The notes beneath the pieces were generated by a model. That model ran no database searches. It saw only the letters and a list, made by a program, of their open reading frames with translations, and was not told the DNA's origin. The translations under genes were made by a program, and so were the position numbers. A stretch of DNA of 64,000 bases, taken from the NCBI RefSeq assembly GCF_004359215.1, contig NC_090617.1:3262629-3326628 (forward strand). The letters run 5' to 3'. Source of the stretch: Bremia lactucae. Taxonomy: Eukaryota; Oomycota; Peronosporomycetes; Peronosporales; Peronosporaceae. Below, one piece after another: positions 22,789 through 33,234 of this stretch. Within the stretch, counting starts at the first letter, position 1, and every line of letters starts with the position of its first letter.

Positions 22789-23544
22789 TTGATACCCATG
22801 GTTCCTAAGCCGCCAGTGGAACCCATCCACATGGGCGAATTCGTGAGCATTCTGGGACTTCGGGAAATTAACACCTCAGCGAACGGCAATTGTTTAGCGA
22901 TAGCTCTTGCTCAAGCGGTGGCTGAGTCTGCCTTGGCCGCCCCTACCAAGGATCAGGAGCTTCTCACGTCCTGCATCAAACGAGGTATCGCGTGTACAGG
23001 ACTCTTGAACTTGGAGGATCAGCTCCCTCACGACTTGCGGGAGCAGGCACTTAAGAATGCTGGCCGTGGGCGGGCGTCAATGACGCGCACGGAGTCGGCT
23101 TCTCAATTCCGCTGGTTTTTGACGAACTATGCAGCCACACCATCGGGGAGAACTTCGCAAGTGCCTAAGGACTGTTGGGGGGGCAGTGACACACTTGGCA
23201 TGGCAGCAACGTTTTTACAGAGAGACATCTTTTTCGTTCAACGCGAGAAAGCCACCTCTCAGAGGCGTTGCCGCAAGTATCATCCCGTTTCGCTGACTAT
23301 ACGGGGCCGGGCGGTGGCGTCTGCTAAAGAGTACCCTCTTTCTGTTATGGCGTGTATGGACGAGCTGCAGGCGACCAAAGTCGCGGCGCCCCGGGCTCTA
23401 CCGTTAGTGTTGCGGTTTGGCGGCAGCCACTACTCGGCATTGCTCCATTCACCTGGAGTGGCCTATCCATTAAACCATACCGATATTCAGGACGGGCGAG
23501 TGCTGCGTCGCCGCAGGATCCGGTCCAGTCCTGAAGGACGCTAG
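22789..23544 (+). pseudogene. OTU-like cysteine protease domain of the LINE
   Basis: The 251-residue frame carries an OTU-type catalytic layout. The nucleophile block is INTSANGNCLAIALAQAV (Cys35 of this frame). After ~180 residues comes a hydrophobic strand followed by FGGSHYSALLHS, with the probable catalytic His at residue 214. OTU proteases cleave ubiquitin-like chains; in a retroelement the role would be to process or protect element proteins, which is inference. The frame ends at TAG 23542-23544 where a Gln codon would keep the reading open for ~20 more codons. Upstream, the same frame is open back to about 22690. The other candidate family, Ulp1-type, fits less well because the Cys comes before the His. 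Confidence 0.65.
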
Positions 23545-24743
23545 GGCCACATCGTTGGTACCATTGGAGGAGAAAAGGTCTTCGGCACTGCCCTCGGATG
23601 ACAAACGCCATCCAGACAGTGGCGACCGAACGTCGATCGTCGTTTACGACGCTGGGGACGCGGTCGCTCGAACCTCGGCACAGCCCTCTTCTCAATTGGC
23701 TCTAACTTCTTTTTCGAGCAGCCGTAGCGAACCCGGGCGGGTCCTTCGGCACGGAAACGGGGGCACGGCGGCTCTCCTCCTCTCCTGGCGGCGTCTGCGG
23801 ATCCAGGAGCCGTCGTTTTAGTCGGCTCTCACTACAAGAAAGGTTGTATTCGTTCAGACTAAGGGAATTCTTCGCTAGCCGAGCCGGACGACAGAATCGA
23901 TCGGGACGATTGCCCAGAGCTCTGGAGTTATCTGGGAGCCGAATGGCCGGCAACAGCAGCTACACCGTATCCCCTAGTTTATGGCGACTCCGGCGGGTGA
24001 GAGGCTACGGCGCGTTTGGAGCCGGGAAATTGTTACTTGATCACTTGCGCCGCTTTGTCTTTCCGAACGAACTACTTGCTAGCCTGTTCGATACAGTTTC
24101 CGTACAATGGACGGCGCTGTGGCGCCAGGAGTGCTTATTATCCGGCCTCCTAGCATAAAGAGTTTCAGAGCTACCCACGGGTGTTTGGCTCGACCAATGG
24201 ATTGCTCGTACGCAGCAGCGCCTTTCGCCGTCTCTGCTGGCCTCTCTGATTGACAATTCCGACGATTGGCGAAAGCTGCGGGGGATTAACTATGCGGCGG
24301 ACGACATTTTACGGTTGAGTGACCCGCACAGACGCGTCCGAATGAGTCACCACCTCATGTGTGCCATCGTGTTTGACAACGAGATTTTCGCGCTGATGGG
24401 AACGGGCGCAAAGCCGGTACGCCCTCCCGAGCAACTCTGTTGCCACTTTCGCTTACTTCGGACCAATAGTACCTACAAGGACACGTACTACCCAGACGGG
24501 GATGCTCCGATCGACTGGACTGCGCTCGTTTTACTACTGCTTTGGCCCCTGCAGAGCAGCGGTTCATCCTTGAGTACTAAGGGCAGCTTACAGCAGCATC
24601 CCTTCTTCAGCCCCGAAGATCCTTTCCTTGAGGAAGCTGACCCCTACGACCGGCATCGTAACCTTCAAAACTGGTCTACGTCCTGGGCTTCAGCACCTAA
24701 TACACCGGATTCTCGGGGTGGGGACCGGCTATATATTTCCTAA
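23545..24743 (+). pseudogene. LINE middle region, unknown
   Basis: Two frames in the same phase, 23844-24158 and 24315-24743, are separated by stop TAA 24156 with sensible residues on either side (LLA / RVSELPTGVWLDQWI). They contain LRRFVFPNELLASLFDTVSVQW, DWRKLRGINYAADDI and RVRMSHHLMCAIVFDNEIFALMG. The region ends with DRLYIS just before the endonuclease. It resembles nothing I can name; the position between OTU and endonuclease suggests part of the same polyprotein. Confidence 0.55.
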
Positions 24744-25962
24744 AATGTGAGGGGCTTCAAGGCTTGCGCTTGGGATGGGTGGTTGTCGGCGTGGCGCACT
24801 GCGCCTCAGATCCGTCGCCCGCAGGCTTGGTGTATTTAGGAGACGCATGTACACACTGAAGAAGAGGCAGGTAGGCTGAGTTCCAGGTGGGCTCAATTAT
24901 GAGGTCAAGACCTTGATCCCGACGCTCCTCCTCTATCGTTCTGGAGTATTGGCTCTTCCAGCCACGCTGGTGTAGCCATTCTTCTTACCCCCCCATTCTG
25001 CTCGTAAAGCTTCGGCCTGGCAACCGGAACGCTGGTCACCCCGGGCGATCGCAATTTCCATTGGGGAGGACGTTCTGCTAAATGTGTACGCGCCTATACT
25101 GCGGGGTAAACGGAAAGACTTCTTTACTTCCCTTCTTAGCTGGGATTTGGTGGCCTCCAACACTATTTTGGCGGGCGACTTTAACTGCGTCCAGTGCTCT
25201 CTACTACATCGGTACGGCATCCACCGCTCGCACCGGTCGGAAAGCCCTGCCCTGGATGCGGTAGTTGCGACACTGCGCTTGGCGGATGCGAGAGAACTTC
25301 GAGATCATGCGGATGACGAGGGCACTGGTGATCCTACTGACTATTTCACATACTGGAATGGGGACCGTGCCAGTCGCATTGATCGTTTCTATGTGCCTGA
25401 GGGATGGGTAGATCGCGTTCTGTGGGTTGAAGCGCGGGTGCCATCAAATCAGACGGACCATCAGGAGGTTGTGCTACACTTACGTGACCTCAACAAACCT
25501 CGTCCGTCAAGTCGTCATGGGCGGGTTACATATCCGATTCCTTCATCGAACCCTGGCAGGATCATTGATGAACTCGTCGCGGAAATGGACGGCATGGCTA
25601 TCGGTCAAGGCGTTTCCACCCTCACTTGGGATGCGGATGTTACAGAGTGTCAACAGTGCGTTCGACGCATCCGTAAGCGGGTCAAGCAGCGCAGAGCGCG
25701 ATTTCGTCGAAAGTTGCAGGGCAAAGCTCGGCGACCTCTCCTCACTCGGCCGCAATTCATCTCCTGTAATATGGAAGAATTACGGCAGGAACATCTGGTG
25801 CGACTGGGCCAGAAACTCTCCCGGACGGCTGACCGGTTGCGCTATTTTTATAGTCGGGTTGCCGACTGGGAACGCAATCAAACAGTCACAACAATTTCGC
25901 GCCTCCACGGCCCGCATTTCACCCGGGAAATGACTATCGCGGATAACTTTGCCTCAGAATAG
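24744..25962 (+). pseudogene. LINE APE-type endonuclease
   Basis: The order of motifs is that of the apurinic/apyrimidinic-like endonuclease that nicks target DNA for LINE insertion: NVRGFKA at 24744, the catalytic Glu block ETHVHTEEE at 24840, SSSHAGVAILL at about 24957-24990, LLNVYAPI at 25080, AGDFNCVQ at about 25175, the FTYWNGDRASRIDRFYVP block at 25345-25395 and QTDHQEVVLHL at 25450. The start is interrupted by TAA 24741, TAG 24837 and TGA 24900. The frame jumps at a run of seven C near 24990. From 25084 to 25962 the frame is open for 292 residues and includes the linker to the RT. Confidence 0.88.
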
Positions 25963-27767
25963 TCTACAGTCCTTGGCAAAGTTCATCGCAAGGAGCAGAG
26001 CGCGGACTTCCCATCAGCCATTCGCCGTTTTGTCAATCTACCCACAGACCGGGTCTTGTCTTCTGCCGACAACCGGGCTCTCTTGGCTGATTTTACGGAA
26101 GCTGAAGTCCTTGCCGCCGTCTCTGGCCTCAGTCGACACAAGTCGGCCGGACTGGACGGGCTCAATAACGATTTTTACAAGGATACGGCGGCGCTTCTTG
26201 TCCCCGCCCTGGTCCAGCTCAGCAATCAAATTTTGGCTGGAGCTGATCCTCCGCCTTCTTTTCTAGAAGCTTTGATCATACCCTCGCGGAAAAAGGGAGA
26301 CTCGGCGGATGCGATGATTTACAGACCAATTTCTCTACTCCAAACCAGTTACAAGATCTTTGCGAAAGTGCTGGCCTCACGACTGCAATGCGCATTACCA
26401 AAAACCATTGGCGACTCACAGCAAGGCTTCGTACACGGACGCCAGATGTCTAAACTAGTGTTGATGATGCTCGCTCAACTGGCGACAGCAACATCGGATA
26501 CAACTATATACGCCGAGGACAGCCGAGTGATCCTCCTACTGGATTTCCGCAAGGCTTATGACACGGTAGATCGCGAATTCTTGTATGAGGCTCTTCGCCA
26601 ATTTGGTTTCACGGAAAGGTATGTTCAGCTTATTACTCGCCTGCATACTGGTACTACGGCCGCGTTCCTTGTAAATGGGGAGCAGTCTCGTCCCATCTCC
26701 GTCGTTTCCGGTATTCGGCAGGGCTGTCCACTCGCCCCTTTGCTTTTTCTAGTCGTGGTGGAGTTATTGGGCGTTGCGGTACAGCACTCACCGGATTTGT
26801 CGGGGCTTCCTGTCTCTGGACGACATCTAGCTACGCGCGTTTTCTCGGCGTTTGTGATGACTCGACGATATTTCTAGAGAAGGCCAGTCAGCTGGAGCCA
26901 GCGCTAGCTCTTGTCTCTCACTAAGGGACCCTATCGGGTCTTGTTGCCCAACCCTTCAAGAGTCAGCTTATTTGTCTTAATTGGGCTGTGCACGTAGCCG
27001 AAATGCGGGGCATTCCGGTTTTTCAACAGGCGGACACGGTGCGGTACCTGTGCGATCAAGTAGGACTGAGTACCTTACACAATCGCAACTGGGCGCTTCG
27101 CATCCGGAAGCTTCAACGTCGGCTAATGACAGCTTCCAGGGTGGCGACCAGTGTGGCGAATAGGGTGCTGATCCTCAACTCCATCATTCTCCCGTCTGTT
27201 CTGTTCACGGCGGCGATTTTTGATATGCCTAAGTGGGCACGACTTGCTGTCCACAAGCTGTACAAACAATTTTTGTGGGCTCATGCGACTTCAACGGAAG
27301 CCAGCCGACATAAGATAAACCCGGGACTACTCTTCACCCCCAAAAAGGCAAGGGTGGTTGGGTTGGCCTCTTTGTACGTGGCTATTAAAACGAAGCGTAC
27401 CAAGCACGCTTTGCAGTGGCTCACACAAGCTCAGGACAAGTATTTTGGAGCCTGTTGTTCGTGGGCTAATCAAGACCGGCCGATTAGTTCGAGCCTGGTT
27501 CTCCATTGCAGAACAAAGGGGGCAGGAGCCTTACCATGTGTCGGGGCACCGTCCCTAAATTCCTGGGTCCCGGACGTCGACAAGCTTCTACACCCTACGG
27601 TAGAGCAATCCACCATACTCCGCGAGCGGGTCCGTACGTACTACCAAACCGTCCTCCACGGCGCCAGTATCTGGTGGGAGGAGGAGGAATGGGTTTTGTC
27701 GTATCATCACCTTTTGCCGGCCGGGTTACCTGCCGTCGCACAGCTACACATGTATTATTTCCTGTAG
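25963..27767 (+). pseudogene. LINE reverse transcriptase and C-terminal domain
   Basis: RT blocks run from HKSAGLDGLNNDFYKD (26140) through IIPSRKKGDSADAMIYRPISL (26280), GFVHGRQMSKLVL, LLLDFRKAYDTVDREFL (26540) and SGIRQGCPLAPLLF (26710). The active site, seen as FVDDSTIFLE near 26850-26880, is split by a one-base frameshift, so the enzyme is dead. A TAA at 26922 interrupts the next part. From 26988 to 27767 a 259-residue frame continues (LQRRLMTASRVATSVANRVLILNS, WARLAVHKLYKQFLWAH). It ends at TAG 27765, two codons before another stop. This part normally contributes to template binding. Confidence 0.9.
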
Positions 27768-27850
27768 GAGGAATAATAAATTTTCAGAGAAGTTTCATTA
27801 AATGTCCCTCTTTCGAATTTAAATTCTGAATCTACCCCTATTATTTCCAA

Positions 27851-28375
27851 ATGTACAATATGCCACACATAACATTGACCAGCCATACCATCATATTCAA
27901 AACATTCAACCGTTTACATAACAGGCAAAAAAAACTTAATGAATCTTCATCTACAGATATAACATCTATTTTTATCTTGCGACGATGTCATTTCCGCGGC
28001 TCGTGGAGACGGAGGCGACAATATCTCATGGGATACTTCATCCTCAAGCGACTACCGTGATGATACAGAATGTGCTAGGTTGCCTTCGTTCGTGACAGCA
28101 AGCGCTCCCGTCTTTAATCCTTCAAGTCTATCTTGTTCATTTAATTCCTGCAGTACCTGCGCCGCAATTTCACTGCAAAGGTCAGCATTTTCAATCGTTG
28201 GAGAGCTCGAATTTGTTGCGACCTGGTCGAATATAGAAACTTGTCGACGACAATCAGAAATAGCGCGTCAGCAGTCAAATCGTGTGACGAGGACAACGGC
28301 GTCACAAATCCTCGCTTCACGTCGGCCTTGGATCGCGAAGAGGTTGACAGTTTCGCCTGTTCGTTCTTCATATCC
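27851..28375 (-). pseudogene. Unknown decayed coding stretch at the gypsy D target site
   Basis: Between the LINE tail and the gypsy D LTR lies a stretch with long open readings on both strands. The minus-strand one (about 28010-28375, three stops) contains IFDQVATNSSSPTIENADLC and AAQVLQELNEQDRLEGL, which look like real protein. When the D element is removed at its AGTAT duplication the minus frame runs on into 40889-40960. No family is recognised. The plus-strand frame 28080-28385 is an alternative reading of the same DNA. Confidence 0.35.
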
Positions 28376-28380
28376 AGTAT
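28376..28380. repeat. Target-site duplication AGTAT (left) of gypsy D
   Basis: AGTAT here and again at 40884-40888 flank the outer ends of the two D LTRs, the 5-bp duplication expected from integrase. It shows that 28381-40883 entered as one unit or descends from one insertion. Confidence 0.85.
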
Positions 28381-28866
28381 TGTAGCGGAGCTACCTCGCT
28401 CCTAAAGTCAGAGGAAGGCTTTCAGACTCAGAAAGTCACTTAGTTCTATTGAACTAATGGGTTTAACAACTCAGGGAGTCATACAAGCTATTAAAGCTTA
28501 AGAAATTGTAGTTCAAGGGATTCAGGGTTTCGTAGAATCAAGTGGCAACTAGTGCCCAAGAGGATTTACCTTAGAAAGGCTTCTATCTCTTACAGATCAA
28601 TGCGCAAGCCTTAGAAAGGCACTTAACGCTTTAAGATTAAAAGGGGAAATGCACTTTATTTAATTATTTAAATCTTGAAATCTTACCCTACCTAATGATA
28701 AATAGATTTTGTCCGCCAGATTTATATCTGGCGGCGACCACATTTGTTACCCATATTAAATGGGATCTAAGTAACTAACTATTTTAAGATTAGATAGAAG
28801 GCTATTTTACCCATAAAGCAAATGTACCACAACAACGGTTCTCCAATTGATATGTGTCTTATTAAA
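28381..28866 (-). repeat. 3' LTR of gypsy D
   Basis: A 486-bp LTR that matches 40405-40883 along its length with scattered differences. It begins TGTAGCGGAGCTACC on the plus strand. The inner end reads TTTAATAAG on the minus strand instead of TGTAATGG, so one terminus is damaged. The polypurine tract GGGGGAGGG abuts it at 28867, fixing the element on the minus strand. Confidence 0.92.
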
Positions 28867-28879
28867 CCCTCCCCCATCA
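28867..28879 (-). promoter_or_regulatory. Polypurine tract of gypsy D
   Basis: TGATGGGGGAGGG on the minus strand lies directly upstream of the 3' LTR, the normal primer for plus-strand DNA synthesis. Confidence 0.8.
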
Positions 28880-29031
28880 GACTGTTGACACCGGGTGACA
28901 ACATTCGCTTCATTTCCTCTTTGAGGTTGGAACCTTAACAGCTAACCGTGCGGTTGTGTTTTTCATTCCTTTGTCTCATGACAATCAAGCATGAGTCACA
29001 GACTCTTAGCACCTTCCTCTACGATAAGGTA

Positions 29032-30310
29032 ATGGTGGACTTTGAAAGTCACTCTCAATCAGAGGAGAAGGAAAAAATGCGTCGTTCGCTCACGCCTTCT
29101 CCTCCCGATGAACGTCGGCGGGCCCCGAATCCGTTCTTAGAACGTGGTGCCGCTGATGTCTTTACTGCGTTGAGCAGGACACGCGACCCTGAGTCCAACA
29201 TCAATACGAATCCGCTCGATGAAGAGCAAGAGCAGATGATCCTCATAGAGGAAGGAACTCGTCGTCGAGCTGCCGAGAAAGCGAAAGCTAAAGTTCATAG
29301 TGAATTTAGATTCATTCCGCTCAGTGCTGACGAGCGTCTCAAAGACATAGCGGGTCATAGCTTGGCCATCTGGATCTCTGGTGATCCCGCGAGGACGCCG
29401 GAGGAGATCGCTGCCCGCGACGCTATTCATGAGCAATACCTTACGCCAAAGGTAATGGCGCAAATCCAGTATCTGACGCGTTTACGTGATCAAGCCCGTG
29501 AGGCTTCGGTGACCTCCATGAGGGAAATTCCGATCGTTTTGTTTCCAAACATAAAAAGGAGTGAAAACGAAGTCTCATTTGAGAACTGGGTTCACCGGGC
29601 CCGCCGACTTCGTGGTATCTGGAATATCAGAGAGTCTGCGGATAGAGATAATGTTCGTTTGGAACGGAAGCTTCGCTTCGCTTCGATTTCGCTAAGCTTA
29701 AAGCCAAAGGCCAGTTACGTTCGGCATTTATGCCACAAAACGAAGAAAGGCCAAGCCGATATTTCAGTGCTTCGGTTGACCGTACAACCATGGATCGAAG
29801 CCGCACTGAGGCTATGGATCCACCTTATCCCACGTTTAGTGGTGGAAAGCGTCGTTTGACGCGAGTTGATCCTGAGCTTGGCGATCAAAAACGTCAACGG
29901 CGTAAGGGCAATCTTGCCGAAGAGGTACGTCGAACTCCTTAGAGTTTTCAGAAGAGGGGTTCCCTTTCCACTTCACCAGATACTGGTATTGACCCTCACG
30001 ACGACGTCGCTTTAAAAATTTCTCAACATGAAACTGAATGTTCCCCTGCGCAGCGCGGGAGGGGGCTGAAATTTCGGCGGAAGCATTTGATGCTCTTCAG
30101 CACGGGGTGCAACTTCTTTGTGAGGTCCTTGCTCGAGTTGAGAACTCTTTTGAGGCGATTCGGGACCGTCTTTCGACGCTGGAGCGTCAGCAACCTCAAT
30201 AAGAGGGCCAATACGATATCCTGGTGAGGATGCAGCAATCTGCGGCACAACCGCCTGTCTCGGCGCAAGTGCCTTCAAGTCCACGTGGGAAGGGTCCCGA
30301 TATGGCTTAA
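29032..30310 (+). pseudogene. Antisense ORF of gypsy D (copy 1)
   Basis: On the strand opposite to gag-pol, between the end of pol and the 3' LTR. The open frame 28948-29859 has a likely start at ATG 29032: an Arg/Ser/Pro-rich N-terminus (MRRSLTPSPPDERRRAPNPF), a middle part with LSADERLKDIAGHSLAIW and EEIAARDAIHEQYLTPKVMA, then RLRGIWNIRES. A 5-base slip in a CTTCG run near 29680 shifts the frame to 29730-29942, with a basic GGKRRLTR...QKRQRRKG segment like a nuclear signal. A TAG at 29940 is AAG in copy 2. After a 7-base deletion relative to copy 2, a coiled-coil-like tail follows (EAFDALQHGVQLLCEVLARV) and a shared stop at 30308. Ancestral length is about 425 codons, and the last ~300 bases lie antisense to the pol end. 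It is not gag, PR, RT or IN. Function unknown. Confidence 0.7.
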
Positions 30311-31301
30311 GCAAGCCAATGTAAAACACTGGGTGTGTACGCAGCTTGCTGGGAAGGTTTAGCGTGTAAGCTAGGCCCTTCTTGGTCACGACCGTAAATG
30401 GTCCAATAAAGCGCGGGTGCAATTTGGTCTTGAAGACCGCAGAAATCAAGTTGGTAGGTAGGTTCTTAGCGTTTAGTAAAACTCGGTCTCCGACCATATA
30501 AGAAATAATACAGCTTCTGCCTTTGGCATCTGCTTGTTCTTTTTGTTTGTCTTGGCTATCAGCCATCGTATCCCTTACATGTCTTAAGAGACTAAATCGC
30601 GTCGCGAGAAACTCGCTTACTTGTTTCCGAACGGTAACAGGGCTGAAATCAGCAAGCCTATCGGCTAATTCTCCCGCACCAAGCCCTGAACCACGCAGTG
30701 GTATCGTTAATGGAACGCGTGGGTCGGTAAGACCGTTTACATAGAACGGAGTATAGCCTGTAGAGGCATGAACATCGTTATTTAACGCAAACTCCACCAC
30801 TGGGAGCATTGAGCTCCAGCGCTTTGGTGTCTGAGCACGCACGCTACGTAAAACGTCTTCAATGACGCGATTGACACGTTCAGTTTGACCATCGGTCTGC
30901 GGATGGTCCGCAGTGGACATGTCTAATCTGGTGCCAAGCACTCGGAAAATTGATTTCCAGAATTTACCCGTGAAATGGGGGTCCCTATCAGAGACAATTG
31001 CCACTGGCAAATCATGTTGTCGAAACACGCGATCAATAAACAGCTTAGCTGTACCCTCTCCATTAATGGAATTCGGCACAGCCGCTAAGTGAGCCATTTT
31101 GCCCAATCGGTCAACAAAGACCACTTTACAGGAGTTACCGGCTGAATCTTTCGGTAGACCGAAAACAAAATCCATACTAATGGACTCCCAGCAACCTGTG
31201 GGGACGGAAAGACTCGCCCGTGGCGCAGCAGCATGCGCCGAGGGTTTAACCCGTTGGCAAGTTTCGCATGTGCGAACATATGTGCTGATCCGTTTATTCA
31301 T
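30012..31301 (-). pseudogene. Gypsy D integrase, copy 1
   Basis: A 429-residue open frame with a complete integrase core: TCETCQRVKPS, Asp44 in SISMDFVFGLP, Asp105 in VSDRDPHFTGKFWKS and Glu141 in QTDGQTERVNRV, giving correct D-D-35-E spacing. The C-terminal part holds MVGDRVLLNAKNL, HPRFIGPFTV and THPVFYIGLLKPY, then a charged tail. The frame is cut from the zinc-binding part upstream (31298-31651, AHDTVLGGHLGKEKT) by a ~26-base insertion ending in a stop, so the full polyprotein is broken although this exon-like part is intact. Confidence 0.9.
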
Positions 31302-32619
31302 ATCACATTGATTTTACATGGACCAGTATAAAGTTTGGGCCACCAATAATTCTGGCTCATAGAGCCGTAGGTCTTTTCTTTACCGAGATGACCACCAAGG
31401 ACAGTATCGTGTGCCTCAGAGAGAATTCGGTACTTCAAATCCTCATCATGAGGAACAACGACACGAGGAGGGTCCGCGATGTCTGTGCAATAAAGCAACA
31501 GGTTGTTATCGATAGAAAATCGATGTAACCTTGCACGCAAACGTGCCGGTGATTTAATACCCGAACCCGAGTTCTTTAAGGCTCGTAGCAGAGCAACACA
31601 CCGTTCATCCTTGGCGTAAGCCGAACGGATTAATTCAGTTATAGGCGACATGATAGTCGTTATATGAGAAAGCTCATATTACGGCCCGCGTGATAACGCA
31701 TTGGCCAAAGCATTTTGCTTGCCAAGTTTATACTTCACCTCGAAGTTGTATTCCGCGAAAAAGGATAGCCATCGGACGATTCTCTGTGAGAGATGGGGCG
31801 ACTTAGTCGCCGTGCGTAATGACGCGTGATCTGTATATATCACAAACGGCTTAGAGCCGAGCAGATGAACTCTGAATTTGACGAGAGCATACTTCATAGC
31901 AAGTAACTCTTTGTCATGAACTGGGTAATTCTTTTCGACAGCTTTAGGCTGTCTAGACTCGAACGCAATAACACGTTCATGCCCATCAACATCTGTTTGT
32001 AACAGAGTACTGCCAATGGCAAAATCTGATGCGTAACAGACGACACTGAAAGGCTAATTTGGGTTTGGCAGTGCTAGAATCGGAGCATGGATAAGACTAT
32101 CCTTAACTGCTCGAAAGCATTATTTTCGGTGCTAGCCCAGCACCATTCTGTATCCTTTTCGAGGAGATTAGATAATGGCCTAGCCATATCAGCGTAATTT
32201 TCGCTATGTGTGTGTAAATAATTGGCGAGACCCAACCACTTACGCATATCCTCAAATTTCTCATGGGGTTTTTGGACTATGATTTAGTAGATTTGAATTA
32301 AAAAATATTTTATATGAAAATCATATTTTATATAAGTTCTTAGGAACTGGCCAATCTACTATGGCTTTTACCTTAGCGGGATCCGCTCTAAGGCCTCGCT
32401 TTCCAATAAAGCATCCTGAAAAAGGAATTTTGTCTGCGCCATAAATGCATTGGCATACAATTTGTTTGTGCGCATGCACTCGAGCACTGCTCGCAAATGG
32501 TCTAAATGGTTTTCCATATCCACCGACCCTGCTCCGCACGACTATGGACAAAAACGTCATCGAAATAAATCTGTGCATAAACTCAATGAGGGCGAAACAG
32601 TTGCGTCACTAGACGATTA
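30748..32619 (-). repeat. Near-identical 1.87-kb tract shared by the two D copies
   Basis: 30748-32619 matches 35575-37446 with an offset of 4827 bp and, by eye, one base change (TTCGACAGC versus TTCGGCAGC). The flanking parts of the two copies differ at many positions, so identity changes sharply at both borders. Confidence 0.9.
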
Positions 32620-33234
32620 AATGTAGCCGGGGTGTTGGAGATCCCTTGTGGCATAACCAACCACTCCCGTAGCATACCGCTTGGGGTGCTAACCGCTGTA
32701 GGCGGAAATCACTAGGTCGCATGAGCAATTTGACTAAGCCAAGTGCATTATTCATCGTACATCCCACCCAATTGCTCTAGACAATTTCCTTGCTAGGAAT
32801 GGGGTTTTGTGCTCGATTAGGCTTTTTGACACAAAATGTCGGTGTCGAATGGAGAGATTTTCTCTCGCCAGCCTCGTGCTTAGCACGGAAGAATTGTCAA
32901 TGTCGTCACATTGTTTATTTATAAGGGCCACTGTCGTGTAACACAGTATTTAGTTCCACGAGCCAAGTCATTTTTTGATAAACACCTTTATCTGGAAGTA
33001 AGACAGATGGGGCTTTCGTAGACACCACATCTTGGAATTCCTTAACTAAGGATTAGATTGAGTACGTCGGATCTTTCAGGATCGATGATCCACTCCGCGC
33101 ATTTAGTGTCCTCCAGGACGAATCCGTTTAGGAGCGATGATGAGTTTAACTCAATATTCGGTCGAATCACCACCACTTCAGACAATTCACCAGCCTTTAA
33201 GGCTCGGCAACAGACATTTCGTCTTGCTCTAAAA
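31298..33234 (-). pseudogene. Gypsy D RT, RNase H and integrase zinc part, copy 1
   Basis: Minus-strand blocks: an RT N-terminal relic at 32620-33234, an RT region with the YFDDVFVHS active site still readable in a shifted frame at about 32535-32575, and an RT/RNase H junction with an inserted AT-rich 45-bp stretch (ATATTTTATAT twice) near 32290-32335. RNase H follows at 31679-31897 (LLGSKPFVIYTDHASLRTAT, FFAEYNFEVKYKLGKQNALA), then the integrase zinc-binding domain at 31298-31651. Stops and indels are scattered. The part up to 32619 is almost identical to 36125-37446. Confidence 0.88.

Larger units (their letters stand above)
19745..27850 (+). mobile_element. LINE (non-LTR retrotransposon) with OTU-like domain
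   Basis: One element runs from a 5' tandem repeat to a short 3' tail. In order: a gag-like region with a CCHC knuckle, an OTU-like cysteine protease, an uncharacterised middle part, an APE-type endonuclease, a reverse transcriptase and a C-terminal domain. No LTRs or integrase are present. Base composition is clearly GC-richer than the surrounding gypsy and copia DNA. Without the artificial 728-bp repeat it is about 7.3 kb. Many in-frame stops and several frameshifts inactivate it. No target duplication could be identified with confidence, and the exact ends are estimates. Confidence 0.9.

Noticed and set aside
19770..27767. Ciliate-like genetic code (TAA/TAG as Gln) in the LINE
   Set aside because: There are also true frameshifts and a TGA, and CAA/CAG are used normally for Gln, so C-to-T decay is simpler. 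Kept only as an alternative in the finding.
28948..29942. Reading the plus-strand ORF as gag of a separate plus-strand gypsy element that uses the LTR at 28381
   Set aside because: The polypurine tract next to that LTR, the primer site next to the other LTR and the AGTAT duplication all put the element on the minus strand, and a second copy of the ORF has the same antisense position. True gag of this family is at 39.3-40.2 kb.
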